The notes beneath the pieces are model-generated. The model was not told where the DNA came from, made no database searches, and was given only the letters and a program-made list of their open reading frames with translations. The translations under genes and the position numbers were made by a program. A stretch of 62,015 nucleotides of DNA from contig JAJQCV010000112.1 in NCBI GenBank assembly GCA_021202525.1, forward strand, positions 1 through 62,015, read 5' to 3'. The stretch is from Akkermansiaceae bacterium. GTDB taxonomy: Bacteria; Verrucomicrobiota; Verrucomicrobiia; Verrucomicrobiales; Akkermansiaceae. Each line of letters starts with the position of its first letter. The first letter of the stretch is position 1. Below are positions 17,189 through 26,521 of this stretch, piece after piece.

Positions 17189-18625
17189 TTATCCGATGCT
17201 GTCTTCCATTTCCAAGTCAATGAGCCTGCGCAGCTCCACGGAATATTCCATGGGGAATTCCTGAACCAGATCGTTGATGAAGCCGTTGACCGCCAGGGAC
17301 ATGGCCGCCGCCTTCGGAATGCCGCGCTGCTGCATGTAAAAGAGCATTTCCTCCGAGACCTGAGAGACGGACGCTTCATGCTGCACCATGTTCCGGTCCC
17401 CTTTCACCGTGATGGCGGGGTAGGTGTCCGTGCGGCTGTTGGACGCCAGCAGGAGGGCGTCGCATTCCGTATTGTTCTTGCAGCCCTTGAGCCCCTTGCC
17501 CATGACGACCTGGCCGCGGTAGCTGGCGCGCCCTTCTCCAATGCTGATGGATTTGGAGACAATGTTGGACGTGGTGTCGTCCGCCGCGTGGATCATTTTG
17601 GCGCCGGTGTCCTGGTGCTGACCGGTATTGGCCAGCGCGATGGAGATGACTTCCCCCCTGGCCCTTTTGCCCTTGAGGACCACAGCGGGGTATTTCATGG
17701 TAAGGCCGGAGCCGATGTTGCAGTCAATCCAGCGGATTTCCGCGTCTTCCATGGCAAGGCCGCGCTTGGTGACCATGTTGAATACGTTGGAGGACCAGTT
17801 CTGCACGGTGACGTACTGGATTTTCGCTCCTTTCAGGGCCACCAGCTCCACAACGGCGGAGTGCAGGGTGGACGTTTCAAACTGGGGCGCCGTGCAGCCT
17901 TCCATGTACATGAGTTCTGCACCTTCATCCGCGATGATGAGGGTACGCTCAAACTGGCCGAAGTTTTCCGAGTTGATGCGGAAGTATGCCTGAAGCGGGT
18001 GCTTGAGTTTGACCCCCTTGGGCACGTAGATGAAGGAGCCGCCGGAGAATACCGCGCTGTTCAGGGCGGAGAATTTGTTGTCTCCCGTAGGGATGACTTT
18101 TCCGAACCACGGGCGGAAGATTTCTTCATGGTTTTTGAGGCCTTCCGTCGAGTTGACGAAGATGACGCCCTGACTGCGCAGTTCCTCCTTCATGTTGGAG
18201 TAGGCGGATTCGGAGTCGTACTGGGCTTCCACGCCTGCCAGGAATTGCCGCTCCTGTTCCGGCACGCCCAGGCGCTCAAAGGTGCGCTTGACGTCTTCCG
18301 GCACGTCTTCCCAGCTTCTTTTGGGCCGCTCTCCGTCGGAAAGGTAGTAGCGTATCTGGGAGAAGTCTATTTTTTCAATTTCCGAGGAGGCCCAATGCAT
18401 GGGCATGGGCTTGCTTTCAAAGACGGCCAGGGCGTTTTTGCGGAAACGGCGTATCCAGTCCGGTTCATCCTTGACGTCGCAGATGTAGTCAATGGTGGCC
18501 TCCGTGAGGCCGTAGCCGGCGTCGAATTTGTGGCGTTCCGGGAAGGAGAAGTTTCCCTTGCTCCTGTCGAAGTCAAACAGGTTTTGCGCGCTGTCGTTCG
18601 CAGGCGTGTCGGATGTTTCGCTCAT
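17189..18625 (-). CDS. sufB: Fe-S cluster assembly scaffold SufB
   Basis: 478 residues, the normal length. Landmarks are [11 protein letters not shown], the [13 protein letters not shown] segment, and a C-terminal [14 protein letters not shown]. Known function: scaffold on which nascent Fe-S clusters are built, working with SufC and SufD in the cytosol. It lies between sufC (24 bases) and sufD (9 bases). No SufS, SufU or SufE lies in the unit; the desulfurase at 32190 could supply sulfur. Confidence 0.96.
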   Translation of the reverse strand: MSETSDTPANDSAQNLFDFDRSKGNFSFPERHKFDAGYGLTEATIDYICDVKDEPDWIRRFRKNALAVFESKPMPMHWASSEIEKIDFSQIRYYLSDGERPKRSWEDVPEDVKRTFERLGVPEQERQFLAGVEAQYDSESAYSNMKEELRSQGVIFVNSTEGLKNHEEIFRPWFGKVIPTGDNKFSALNSAVFSGGSFIYVPKGVKLKHPLQAYFRINSENFGQFERTLIIADEGAELMYMEGCTAPQFETSTLHSAVVELVALKGAKIQYVTVQNWSSNVFNMVTKRGLAMEDAEIRWIDCNIGSGLTMKYPAVVLKGKRARGEVISIALANTGQHQDTGAKMIHAADDTTSNIVSKSISIGEGRASYRGQVVMGKGLKGCKNNTECDALLLASNSRTDTYPAITVKGDRNMVQHEASVSQVSEEMLFYMQQRGIPKAAAMSLAVNGFINDLVQEFPMEYSVELRRLIDLEMEDSIG

Positions 18626-18649
18626 GATGACTGCCGGATTGCCGGGTTG

Positions 18650-19408
18650 TTATACGTTGGCTGCTCCTTCGGTTTCCTTCAGGAATTCATATCCCCTGCT
18701 TTCCAGTTCGTCCACCAGTTCTCCGCCCCCGGTGCGTACGATCCGTCCGCCGGCCAGCACGTGGACCACGTCCGGCCTGATGTAGTCCAGCAGGCGTTTG
18801 TAGTGGGTGATGACCAGGAAGCTGCGGAAAGGGGAGCGCATGGAGTTGACCCCTTCGGAGACGATGCGGAGGGCGTCGATGTCCAGGCCGGAGTCCGTTT
18901 CGTCCAGAATGGCGTAAAGGGGGTCCAGCAGGAGCATCTGGAGGACTTCGTTGCGTTTTTTCTCCCCGCCGGAAAAGCCTTCATTCACGGCGCGGGAGGT
19001 GAATTGGCGGGACATGCCGAGCTGGTCCATTTTCGCGTAAAGCATCTTGTAGAACGTGACGGCGTCAAGTTCCTCCCCCTGGGGCATGCGCGCCTGCATG
19101 GCCGCACGCAGGAAGTTGGCGTTGGACACGCCGGGAACTTCCATGGGGTATTGGAAAGCCAGAAAAAGGCCGGCACGGCTGCGTTCGTCAATGCTCATGT
19201 CCAGCAGGTTTTGTCCGTCCAGCCAGACTTCCCCGTCCGTCACCTCGTAGTCCGGGTGGCCGCAGAGAACTTTGGAGAGCGTGCTTTTCCCGGAGCCGTT
19301 CGGCCCCATGATGGCGTGCACTTCCCCCTTGGGGATTTCAAGATTGATGCCTTTAAGAATTTCCGTGCCTTGCACGCTGGCGTGCAAATTTTTAATGACC
19401 AAGCTCAT
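18650..19408 (-). CDS. sufC: Fe-S cluster assembly ATPase SufC
   Basis: 252 residues; ABC-type ATPase without membrane domain. Walker A is GPNGSGKST, the signature is FSGGEKKR, and the Walker B region is LDETDSGLD, a SufC hallmark. It powers the SufB-SufD scaffold. It starts 16 bases after the Fur-like regulator gene, the usual place for co-transcription. Confidence 0.96.
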   Translation of the reverse strand: MSLVIKNLHASVQGTEILKGINLEIPKGEVHAIMGPNGSGKSTLSKVLCGHPDYEVTDGEVWLDGQNLLDMSIDERSRAGLFLAFQYPMEVPGVSNANFLRAAMQARMPQGEELDAVTFYKMLYAKMDQLGMSRQFTSRAVNEGFSGGEKKRNEVLQMLLLDPLYAILDETDSGLDIDALRIVSEGVNSMRSPFRSFLVITHYKRLLDYIRPDVVHVLAGGRIVRTGGGELVDELESRGYEFLKETEGAANV

Positions 19409-19424
19409 GATGTAAAAGAAGGAA

Positions 19425-19877
19425 TTAACCCTGCGGTGTAATGATGGAACCCCTCAAGGTGATTTGGGCCTCTTCCACGCATACGTCGTCGGGCAGATTG
19501 ATGAATTCCCTCAGGTCCACGCCTTCCTTGATGGTAATGTCGTAAATCCGGCCGGTCCGGGTGTCCTGGAAGTGGCCGTGATCGACGAGGTTGGGACAAA
19601 AGCGGGAGGAACTGCGTTCAAAGTTGACCTGATTGACCAGGCCGTGGTTTACAAGGGCCTCCAAGCAGTTGTAGACCGTAGCCAGGGAGATGCTGGGGAG
19701 TTTTTTGCGGACCCGGTGGTAGACTTCATTGGCCGTGGGGTGGTCGCGCTGTTCCAGAAGGACCTGGTATACTTCCTGCCGTTGCTTGGTGAGTCTCAAG
19801 CCGGAAATGACTGGAAGGGTAGAAGCCGTTTTTACGGCGTCTGAGGTATCTGTTTTGGAACTCGTTTTATATTTCAT
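19425..19877 (-). CDS. Atypical Fur-family regulator heading the suf operon
   Basis: 150 residues. The winged-helix part is typical of Fur/PerR ([44 protein letters not shown]). The dimerisation half is unusual: where Fur has HxH followed by CxxC, this protein has [12 protein letters not shown] with no CxxC. Only two cysteines exist in the C-terminal half, in different places, so the structural zinc site appears lost. Its position before sufCBD suggests it controls Fe-S assembly, perhaps sensing iron, a cluster or oxidative stress. A palindrome beside the promoter could be its own site. Confidence 0.88.
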   Translation of the reverse strand: MKYKTSSKTDTSDAVKTASTLPVISGLRLTKQRQEVYQVLLEQRDHPTANEVYHRVRKKLPSISLATVYNCLEALVNHGLVNQVNFERSSSRFCPNLVDHGHFQDTRTGRIYDITIKEGVDLREFINLPDDVCVEEAQITLRGSIITPQG

Positions 19878-19889
19878 GCTCTGCGGGGA

Positions 19890-19918
19890 ATAGTGGAGAA
19901 GGCACTATCATTTTGCAA
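19890..19918 (-). promoter_or_regulatory. Candidate promoter of the fur-like/suf operon
   Basis: On the minus strand TTGCAA (19918-19913), 17 bases, then CACTAT (19895-19890), about 13 bases before the regulator's start codon at 19877. The short leader is a weakness, but spacing is exact and the palindrome at 19917-19935 abuts the -35 box. Confidence 0.4.
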
Positions 19919-19935
19919 GAACAATTCCTGTTCTT
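19917..19935. promoter_or_regulatory. Palindrome, candidate operator of the fur-like/suf operon
   Basis: Seven-base arms AAGAACA and TGTTCTT separated by five bases, overlapping the upstream edge of the proposed -35 box. It does not resemble the classical Fur or PerR boxes. A regulator with a divergent C-terminal half could well have a divergent site. Confidence 0.45.
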
Positions 19936-19965
19936 TGTTTTGAGTGGCCGGGGGTGGGAAGGAGG

Positions 19966-20004
19966 GGAAAAAGAAGGGCGGTCACCCTGTGGATGGCCGC
20001 CCTT
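19966..20004 (-). terminator. Rho-independent terminator after rpmA
   Basis: Stem AAGGGCGG/CCGCCCTT (19974-19981 with 19997-20004), 15-base loop, followed on the minus strand by a pyrimidine tract containing TTTTT. It begins about 29 bases past the rpmA stop. Confidence 0.7.
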
Positions 20005-20032
20005 GCAGGGAAATAGCTGTGAACCGCAACGG

Positions 20033-20293
20033 TTAGTTGGCGGACTCGGTTTCCGGAGCTACATTGACGCGGCGGCCTTCACGGTCGAAGAACACGCGGC
20101 CGTCCACCAGGGAGAAGATGGTGTAGTCACGGCCCATGCCCACGCCCTTGCCGGGGTGCCACTTGGTGCCGCGCTGGCGGATGATGATGTTGCCCGCGAT
20201 TACTTCCTGGCCGCCGAATTTTTTCACGCCGAGGCGCTTGCTGCGGGAGTCGCGACCGTTCTTGACAGAACCCTGACCTTTCTTGTGAGCCAT
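20033..20293 (-). CDS. rpmA: Large ribosomal subunit protein bL27
   Basis: 86 residues. The N-terminus [16 protein letters not shown] and the core [21 protein letters not shown] are diagnostic. The N-terminus of L27 reaches the peptidyl-transferase centre. It lacks the cleavable extension seen in Firmicutes. It follows rplU by 28 bases, the nearly universal rplU-rpmA pair. Confidence 0.98.
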   Translation of the reverse strand: MAHKKGQGSVKNGRDSRSKRLGVKKFGGQEVIAGNIIIRQRGTKWHPGKGVGMGRDYTIFSLVDGRVFFDREGRRVNVAPETESAN

Positions 20294-20321
20294 AAGATTA
20301 AGATGAAATTAGAGGTTGAAA

Positions 20322-20639
20322 TTAGGCTTTGATGTCGGTGATTTCCAGCTTCGTCATGGCGCGGCGGGAACCTTTTTTCTTGTGGAAGCCCTTGCGGCGC
20401 TTGAATTTGAAGGCAATAATCTTTTTGCCGCGGAATTGGCTGACTACCTTGGCGGAGACGGTAGCGCCTTCCACCGTCGGGGAGCCGAGGGTCACGTTTC
20501 CGTCATTTTCCACCATAAGCACCTGATCGAAGCTTGCTTCGGCACCCTCTTCAAGGGTATTGATGCATTCAACGTCGATCACGTCGCCCTTCTGGACGCG
20601 GTACTGCTTGCCACCTGTTTTGAAAATTGCGTATGCCAT
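20322..20639 (-). CDS. rplU: Large ribosomal subunit protein bL21
   Basis: 105 residues from ATG 20639 (MAYAIFKTGGKQYRV); a frame three codons longer exists but would add MIV before the conserved start. The GRKIIAFKFKRRKGFHKK-type C-terminal basic region that binds 23S rRNA is present (visible as KRRKGFHKKKGSRR). It is co-transcribed with rpmA. The promoter lies 40-70 bases upstream, divergent from tsaE. Confidence 0.97.
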   Translation of the reverse strand: MAYAIFKTGGKQYRVQKGDVIDVECINTLEEGAEASFDQVLMVENDGNVTLGSPTVEGATVSAKVVSQFRGKKIIAFKFKRRKGFHKKKGSRRAMTKLEITDIKA

Positions 20640-20680
20640 TACTATCACTGTTAAGGTTCGCCCGCGGTTGCGGGAGCCGC

Positions 20681-20709
20681 ACTAAACCATATCACTTTTC
20701 TTTAGACAA
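20681..20709 (-). promoter_or_regulatory. Candidate promoter of rplU-rpmA
   Basis: On the minus strand TTGTCT (20709-20704), 17 bases, then TTTAGT (20686-20681), about 42 bases before the rplU start. It matches the spacing of the other candidate promoters in the window. Confidence 0.5.
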
Positions 20710-20727
20710 GCAAAATTTCATAAAAAA

Positions 20728-21177
20728 ATGAGCGAGTGGCATAAAATTTTTAAAAACGGGACTGTTTTAACGCATTCTCCGGAAGAAATGCGGGCTCTCG
20801 GGCGGGAAATAGGTAAAATTTTAATGCCTAGCGAGGTGCTGGGCGTGGTAGGAGAGCTGGGGGCGGGGAAGACGCATCTGACTCAGGGGATTATGGAGGG
20901 GCTGGGGAGTACGGATGCCGCCGCCAGTCCCACGTTTTCCCTGGTGCATGAACACCGGGACGGACGGCTGAGGGCCTGCCATTTTGATTTTTACCGGCTG
21001 CGGGACGAGTCCGAGCTTTTCGGGATAGGCTGGGACGAATATCTGGATGGAGACGCCGTACTGGTCGTGGAATGGGCCAACCTGTTTCCGGATGCGTTGC
21101 CGGAGGACGCCTCCTGGCTGCTGCTGGAGCATGCGGGGGAATGCCTGCGCAGGGTTTCCCTGGCTCCCCGTTCATAA
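20728..21177 (+). CDS. tsaE: tRNA threonylcarbamoyladenosine biosynthesis ATPase
   Basis: 149 residues. Walker A is GELGAGKTHLTQG; SPTFSLVHEH and HFDFYRLRDESEL are TsaE landmarks. The protein works with TsaB and TsaD to make t6A37 on ANN-decoding tRNAs; neither partner is in the window. It is divergent from rplU and convergent with the hydrolase, whose stop is only 6 bases away. Confidence 0.95.
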   Translation: MSEWHKIFKNGTVLTHSPEEMRALGREIGKILMPSEVLGVVGELGAGKTHLTQGIMEGLGSTDAAASPTFSLVHEHRDGRLRACHFDFYRLRDESELFGIGWDEYLDGDAVLVVEWANLFPDALPEDASWLLLEHAGECLRRVSLAPRS

Positions 21178-21183
21178 TCCGGT

Positions 21184-21993
21184 TCAGTAGCCGATGCTTT
21201 TGGCGAACTCCCTGTCAAATCCGGGGCTGTGCCAGATGGTGTTGTGCATGGCTCCGGGGAATTCCTGATAGTTGACGGGAGTGGAGAAGCAGTCGCGCAG
21301 CCGCTTGGCATGGGCCGGAGGAATGACTTCATCCGATCCCGCCGCCAGGATGCTGACGGGGCAGGAGACTTTGGGGGCGGCCAGGTCGGAACGGAAGTGA
21401 TCGGGCAGGATGAGCTTGACGGGCAGGTAGGGGAAGAGGCCCCTGGCGGTGTCCAGCAGACTGTCAAAGGGAACCAGCAGCACCAGCTTTTTCACGTTCC
21501 GGACGGAGGCGATCTGGGTGGCTACTCCGGAGCCGAGGCTCTGGCCTACCAGAATGACGTCGTCCGGGGTTCTTCCCGTCTCCTTCAGCACGTCGTCCAG
21601 GATGGCCAGGGAATCCCCCATGATGGCCTGTTCCGTGGGACTGCCGGTACTGAGGCCGTAGCCGCGGTAGTTGACAAGAAGCTTGGCGTGGGGGAATTGG
21701 TCCAGATAAGGCAGCATCATGGAGATGTCCATGGCGTTGCCTCCGTAGTAGACAAGGAGGGGCTGCCCTTTTTTTTCAATGAGCCATCCGCTGAGGCTGG
21801 CCCCCTCCCGGTGGAAGGTGCGCCTGTGGGGTTCCCACTCGGCGCGTTTTTGCAGATAGGCGGTCTTGTCCTTGGGCTGGGGCGGCAGATAGACCAGGGA
21901 ACGGACGGAACAATGGGTGAACGCCAGCACCACGCCAGCAGCCAGCAGAACCGTTGTCCAGATTTTCCATCCTTTCCGTTTTATCAGGGGCAT
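21184..21993 (-). CDS. Membrane-anchored alpha/beta hydrolase
   Basis: 269 residues. The N-terminal hydrophobic segment (about 12-30) would anchor or export the protein. The alpha/beta hydrolase core has NYRGYGLS, the nucleophile elbow GQSLGSG and a likely acid in the AAGSDEVIPPAHA loop, with histidine in PGAMHNTIW. It resembles the ABHD12/13 or YfhR type. Substrate unknown. It sits 6 bases after a lipoprotein gene on the same strand, so the two are probably co-transcribed. Confidence 0.85.
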   Translation of the reverse strand: MPLIKRKGWKIWTTVLLAAGVVLAFTHCSVRSLVYLPPQPKDKTAYLQKRAEWEPHRRTFHREGASLSGWLIEKKGQPLLVYYGGNAMDISMMLPYLDQFPHAKLLVNYRGYGLSTGSPTEQAIMGDSLAILDDVLKETGRTPDDVILVGQSLGSGVATQIASVRNVKKLVLLVPFDSLLDTARGLFPYLPVKLILPDHFRSDLAAPKVSCPVSILAAGSDEVIPPAHAKRLRDCFSTPVNYQEFPGAMHNTIWHSPGFDREFAKSIGY

Positions 21994-21999
21994 GGCTGG

Positions 22000-22470
22000 T
22001 TAGCGGGGTAAGTTGTCCGTGATGGCAAGGGAGCCGGCCGCGCCGGTGCGAGGAACTTCACCGGGCTGTTCCTGATAAGTCCAGCCGGACAGCCGGGCCG
22101 TGTTTCCATCCGCGGATGAGCGGCGGACTTCATGGAGGCTGATTTCCCGCGAGGGTGTTTTGAAATGGAAGGTGGCGCCGGCGTTCGCCTCCTGACGGCC
22201 GACGGCGGCTATTTCCGGGGGATTCCCGTTGACGCTGAGCAGCCCCTGGCCGTCCCCGTGGGATGTATAAAGCAGGGTGAGTGCGGCGGGGACGTTCCGG
22301 GTCGTTTTATCGGCGGCCGGTTCCGTTTCATTTTCCAGAACAATGGCTGTCCTGCTGCCTTTGGGGAACCATTCCGCCTGTACATTGTCCGTCTCCAGGG
22401 TAGCTCCTCCACGGCCGCAGGCTGAGAGAGTGAGAAGGACGCCCGGCAAGATGATGAATCCTAGTCTCAT
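22000..22470 (-). CDS. Putative lipoprotein of unknown function
   Basis: 156 residues from ATG 22470. A lipoprotein signal ends in the lipobox LSAC at about residue 17. The mature part is polar, with no recognised domain. The frame is open far upstream to 22833, but that part is the shadow of the GH110 gene on the other strand. ATG 22485, five codons earlier, is also possible. It is followed after 6 bases by the hydrolase gene. Confidence 0.7.
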   Translation of the reverse strand: MRLGFIILPGVLLTLSACGRGGATLETDNVQAEWFPKGSRTAIVLENETEPAADKTTRNVPAALTLLYTSHGDGQGLLSVNGNPPEIAAVGRQEANAGATFHFKTPSREISLHEVRRSSADGNTARLSGWTYQEQPGEVPRTGAAGSLAITDNLPR

Positions 22471-22584
22471 GAAGATAGTGTCCATCAATTCCGGCGGAAA
22501 GGCAATCTCCGTTTTCAGGAGATCCATCCGTACCGGATTTGTTTTCCAAAAGAATGTTTGATAGGACAGGCGCGATGCGGCAGT

Positions 22585-24891
22585 ATGATAACCGTCATGT
22601 TTTATCGAATGTTCTCCTGGTGTTTTGCGGCGGCCTGCATGACCGGCATGTCTTTTGAGACGTGCCGGAGTGCCGAAGAAGCCCTTCCTCCTGCACGGAT
22701 GGCCGTGGAAGTTCCTGCCGCCAGCCTGCTGATGGCACGGCAGGAGACCGGGCAGACCCGGCTGGACAGGTCTTTTAAGGATACTGAACTGAGCATAGGC
22801 GGCAAGAAGTATGCCAGGGGCATTGGCACGCATGCCACTTCCATGATTCCCCTTCCGGTGCCGAGTATCCAGGGAGGAAGGGTGGTGAGCCTTGAAGGCG
22901 CGTGCGGCGTGGATGACGGTACGGACGGGGAGGGAAGCGTTGAGTTCCGTGTGATGAGCGGTTCGGAGGTGCTGTGGAGTTCAGGAGTCATGAAAAGGGG
23001 CATGCCTGCCAAGAAGTTTTCCGTGAAGGTGGCCGCCAACGGCCTGAAGAATCTGTACCTGATGGCGGACAGGGTGGAGAACAATTCCTATGATCACGCG
23101 GACTGGGTGGATCTGGCCTGGAAGATCGGAGAGGAAGGAGGAACCATGCAGACGGCCGTAGTGAACGCCGCCAAGTTCGGAATGATTCCCGGTGTCAGGA
23201 AGGACCAGGGACCGGCCCTGCGCGCCGCCATTTCCGCGCTGAGAAGGAGGGGCGGAGGCGTATTGAGCATTCCCAGGGGGGTATATCATTTTTATCCGGA
23301 TGGGGCGCTGGACATGAGCTTTTACATTTCCAACCACGACCAGCCACTCGTTCATCCGGTGTGCGTGCCTTTGGCGGACCTGAGCGATGTCCGGGTTGAA
23401 GGGAACGGTTCTCTGTTCCTGTTCCATGGGAAGGTGGTGCCTCTGCTGATCATGGATAGCGAGAACGTCACTGTGGAGCGCCTGGCGATCGATTATGAAC
23501 GCCCCTATTATTCCGAAGGGCGTGTGACCGCCGTGGATGACCAATCCACGGAGGTGGAGATAGACAGGAAAACCTATCCGTACGAAATCAAGAACAACAG
23601 ATTTGTCTTTATCGGGGAAGGCTGGCGGGAAGGCATGGCCAGCTGCATGGCTTTTGAGAAGGGAACGGGGCATATCATCGCCAATACGGCGGACATCGGC
23701 TGGAACGGCCATGTGGAGCCAGCGGGCGGAAACCGCCTCAAGCTGAAATGGGACCTCAAGAGGAGGGGTATCAAGCCCGGTGATACGCTGGTATTCCGGA
23801 ATTACAACCGCCCTCATCCGGGATGCGTGATTTACCGGGCGCGGAAGACGCACCTGAATAACGTGGCCCTGCATCAAAGCACCGGCATGGCGCTGCTGGC
23901 GCAGCGTTCGGAGGATATCAGCATCAGGGGAGGGGGCGTTTTCATCAGAAAGGGGACGAAGCGCGTGCACACGTCCGGAGCGGACGCTACCCATTTTTCC
24001 AATACCCGTGGTGAAATTATTGTGGAAAAAGCTTTGTTTGAAGGGATGATGGATGACGCCATCAATGTCCATTCCACCTGCCTGGGAATTCAGGAGGTGG
24101 TGGACAGCCATACTCTGAGATGCAGGTACATGCACCCCCAGGCCGTAGGCTTTGAAGTGTTCCTTCCCGGTGAAAAAATCCGGTTCATCAACGGTCCCAC
24201 TCTGGAACCGGGAGAAACGGGCACCGTGAAATCAGCCGTTAAAACGAATGAAAAGGAATTACTGATCACGCTGGAGGAACCGCTTCCCGGCGGGGTGAAG
24301 GCAGGCGATGCCGTTGAAAATGCGGATTTTTATCCGTCCGTGGTGTTCCGGAACAATATTGTCCGCAATAACCGGGCGCGCGGCACCTTGTTCACCACCC
24401 CTGAAAAGGTGCTGGTGGAAGGCAACCTGTTTGACCATTCCTCCGGCGCCGCCATCCTGCTGGCCGGAGATGCCCAGGGCTGGTACGAAAGCGGCGCCTG
24501 CCACGAGGTGGTGATCCGCAGGAATACGTTCATCAATAATCTGACTTCCCGCTACCAGTTCACCAACGCGATCATTTCCATTTATCCGGAGGTCAAGCAG
24601 TTGAACAACCAGAAGGACTACTACCACCGCAATATTCTTATCGAGGACAACGTCTTCAAGACTTTCGACGTTCCCTTGCTGTTTGCCATTTCCGCGGACA
24701 ATATCAAGTTCATCAATAACAGAGTTATTTACAACAACGATTACAAGGGGTGGGGACAGAAGCCCTTCCAGTTCAGAAGATGCGCCAATATTCTGATCAA
24801 GGGCAACCGGGTGGAACCGCCGCGCACGTGGACCATAGCCGACTGCAAGCTGGAGAATACGCCGGAAAGCCAGGTGCACATAGACGGGTGA
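22585..24891 (+). CDS. Secreted alpha-1,3-galactosidase, CBM51 (NPCBM) plus GH110
   Basis: About 768 residues. After a signal peptide comes an NPCBM/CBM51-type domain (about 40-170, with YARGIGTHA and SGVMKRGMPAKKF), then a right-handed beta-helix GH110 domain. Diagnostic GH110 patches are RGGGVLSIPRGVYHFYP, MMDDAINVHSTCLG and RNNRARGTLF. GH110 enzymes remove terminal alpha-1,3-galactose, as on blood-group B and linear B structures, so this fits mucin foraging. Start codons at 22585 and 22597 both precede the signal peptide; a TTG at 22558 is less likely. Confidence 0.9.
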   Translation: MITVMFYRMFSWCFAAACMTGMSFETCRSAEEALPPARMAVEVPAASLLMARQETGQTRLDRSFKDTELSIGGKKYARGIGTHATSMIPLPVPSIQGGRVVSLEGACGVDDGTDGEGSVEFRVMSGSEVLWSSGVMKRGMPAKKFSVKVAANGLKNLYLMADRVENNSYDHADWVDLAWKIGEEGGTMQTAVVNAAKFGMIPGVRKDQGPALRAAISALRRRGGGVLSIPRGVYHFYPDGALDMSFYISNHDQPLVHPVCVPLADLSDVRVEGNGSLFLFHGKVVPLLIMDSENVTVERLAIDYERPYYSEGRVTAVDDQSTEVEIDRKTYPYEIKNNRFVFIGEGWREGMASCMAFEKGTGHIIANTADIGWNGHVEPAGGNRLKLKWDLKRRGIKPGDTLVFRNYNRPHPGCVIYRARKTHLNNVALHQSTGMALLAQRSEDISIRGGGVFIRKGTKRVHTSGADATHFSNTRGEIIVEKALFEGMMDDAINVHSTCLGIQEVVDSHTLRCRYMHPQAVGFEVFLPGEKIRFINGPTLEPGETGTVKSAVKTNEKELLITLEEPLPGGVKAGDAVENADFYPSVVFRNNIVRNNRARGTLFTTPEKVLVEGNLFDHSSGAAILLAGDAQGWYESGACHEVVIRRNTFINNLTSRYQFTNAIISIYPEVKQLNNQKDYYHRNILIEDNVFKTFDVPLLFAISADNIKFINNRVIYNNDYKGWGQKPFQFRRCANILIKGNRVEPPRTWTIADCKLENTPESQVHIDG

Positions 24892-24972
24892 TGTTTTCGT
24901 TTCCCTCCTTTCCGTGAGAGATTTCCGCGGTTGTTTCAACGTCTTGCGTCAGAAAGATGTCTTACAGGGATT

Positions 24973-25896
24973 ATGGAAATTCCTTCCCATTTGATCAAAC
25001 GCTGCAAGAAGTTTATTGAGCCTTACCGTGTGACGGACGGCAAGGGATTCAAATTGTCCCATCATGATCCGGGGGATTTGGGCAAGCTGGACAAGGACAG
25101 CAAGAAGGAAGCCGTCGACAAGCTGGAAAAAGGCATTGAGTTGCTGGGACAGTTGCAGGAGGTGCTTTACGCCAGCGAGTCCTATGCGCTGCTGGTGATT
25201 TTGCAGGCGATGGACAGTGCCGGCAAGGACGGGATCGTCAAGCATGTGATGGGAGGCATCAATCCCCAGGGATGTGTGGTGAGCAGTTTCAAGTATCCTT
25301 CCACTGTGGAACGGAGCCACGATTTTTTGTGGAGGTGTGTGATGCGCCTGCCGCAGAGAGGCATGATCGGCATTTTCAACCGTTCCTATTACGAGGAGGT
25401 GCTGAGCGTGCGCGTGCATCCGGAATATCTTGCGGGGGAAGGGTTTGATCCGGCCCAGGCAAGCAAGGCTTTTTGGAAGGAGAGATACAGGTCCATCAAT
25501 AACCTGGAACGCCATTTGCATGCCAATAGAACGCGGTTTGTGAAAATTTTTCTCCATCTTTCCTATGAGGAGCAGAGGAAGCGCCTTCTGGCGCGCCTGG
25601 ATACTCCCGACAAGAATTGGAAGTTTTCAGAAGGGGATATCCATGAGCGCGAATATTGGGACGGTTATCAGAAGGCTTTTGAAGAGATGATCCGGAATAC
25701 GGCCACTCCGGATGCTCCCTGGTATGTGGTTCCGGCGGACAACAAGTGGTATTCCCGTCTTGTCTGCCTGTGTGCGATTGCCAGCGCCCTGACAGACATG
25801 AAGCTGAAATATCCGCAAGTGTCCGAGGAGTTGAAGTCTTTCTTCCCCAGATTCCGGGAGGAACTGGAATATACCCCGGACAAGGACAAGAAGTAA
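24973..25896 (+). CDS. PPK2-family polyphosphate kinase / polyphosphate:nucleotide phosphotransferase
   Basis: 307 residues. The PPK2 Walker A region QAMDSAGKDG is at about 78-87, followed by the lid-side motif NRSYYEEVL, and C-terminally PWYVVPADNKWYSRL. One-domain PPK2 enzymes use polyphosphate to phosphorylate AMP, ADP or GDP in the cytosol. Which nucleotide is used cannot be told from reading alone. It starts at ATG 24973 (MEIPSHL); a longer frame from 24931 looks like non-coding lead. A second PPK2 domain, fused to Nudix, lies at 34986-36329. Confidence 0.93.
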   Translation: MEIPSHLIKRCKKFIEPYRVTDGKGFKLSHHDPGDLGKLDKDSKKEAVDKLEKGIELLGQLQEVLYASESYALLVILQAMDSAGKDGIVKHVMGGINPQGCVVSSFKYPSTVERSHDFLWRCVMRLPQRGMIGIFNRSYYEEVLSVRVHPEYLAGEGFDPAQASKAFWKERYRSINNLERHLHANRTRFVKIFLHLSYEEQRKRLLARLDTPDKNWKFSEGDIHEREYWDGYQKAFEEMIRNTATPDAPWYVVPADNKWYSRLVCLCAIASALTDMKLKYPQVSEELKSFFPRFREELEYTPDKDKK

Positions 25897-26016
25897 ATGG
25901 CGCGTGTCCGGTCCTGTTCCGGGATAACCTCCGTGTCCGGAGAGGGGATGACGCTGATACGCCCGGAATGTGGGCGTTGAAGTTCAGCTCTTGCGGAAAG
26001 AGGAAGCGCCCTGTAA

Positions 26017-26463
26017 TCAGCGCCTGCGTTCCCAGGATTTCACCTTGCCGTTGATGAAGAGAACGTATCCCGTATTTACCGGAACGTAGGTTACGTCGTT
26101 GTAATAGGGATAATACGGGCTATAGAAGCCCGGTCCCCCCCAATAGGGACCGCCCCAGTACGGACCGTACCAGAAGGAGGGCGGCGGCGTGTAAACGGGC
26201 TGGAGGGAAGAGTAGATCCAGCGGGTGGCCTGCTTGCCGTTGAGGTTGCCTTCCGCCACGGCGGAGGGGTCTCCCCATGCCAGGAATACGGCGGGCGGCG
26301 ACATGCCTTCCGCAATTTGGCCGGTTTCCACCAGCGCCTTTTGGGCAGGCGGAAGCGAATTGAATAAAGCGGGGTTTTTCTGAATACGGGAGGCGGGGGT
26401 GGACACGCAGGAAGCAAGGCTCAAAGCGGCGGCCATGGTGGTGAAAAGTAACTTCCAGTTCAT
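26017..26463 (-). CDS. Putative outer-membrane lipoprotein
   Basis: 148 residues. The signal peptide ends in the lipobox LASC at about residue 19. A segment SPPAVFLAWGDPSAVAEG resembles the small helix-and-turn pattern of SmpA/OmlA-like lipoproteins. A Tyr/Pro/Gly-rich stretch with WYGPYWGGPYWGGPG-like repeats follows, then a beta-like ending GYVLFINGKVKSW. No function is assigned. It is divergent from the next gene across 58 bases that must hold both promoters. Confidence 0.75.
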   Translation of the reverse strand: MNWKLLFTTMAAALSLASCVSTPASRIQKNPALFNSLPPAQKALVETGQIAEGMSPPAVFLAWGDPSAVAEGNLNGKQATRWIYSSLQPVYTPPPSFWYGPYWGGPYWGGPGFYSPYYPYYNDVTYVPVNTGYVLFINGKVKSWERRR

Positions 26464-26521
26464 GATATGCATACGGATAACACTCACTTTGACTCTTGCC
26501 AAGGGTCTTTTGTTGAGTAAA

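Noticed and set aside
17102-19441. A 779-codon plus-strand frame opposite sufB and sufC
   Set aside because: SufB and SufC are unmistakable on the other strand; the frame is a by-product of codon bias, with no family resemblance.
25959-25977. ACGCCC/GGGCGT hairpin between the PPK2 and lipoprotein genes as a terminator
   Set aside because: No T run follows on either strand.
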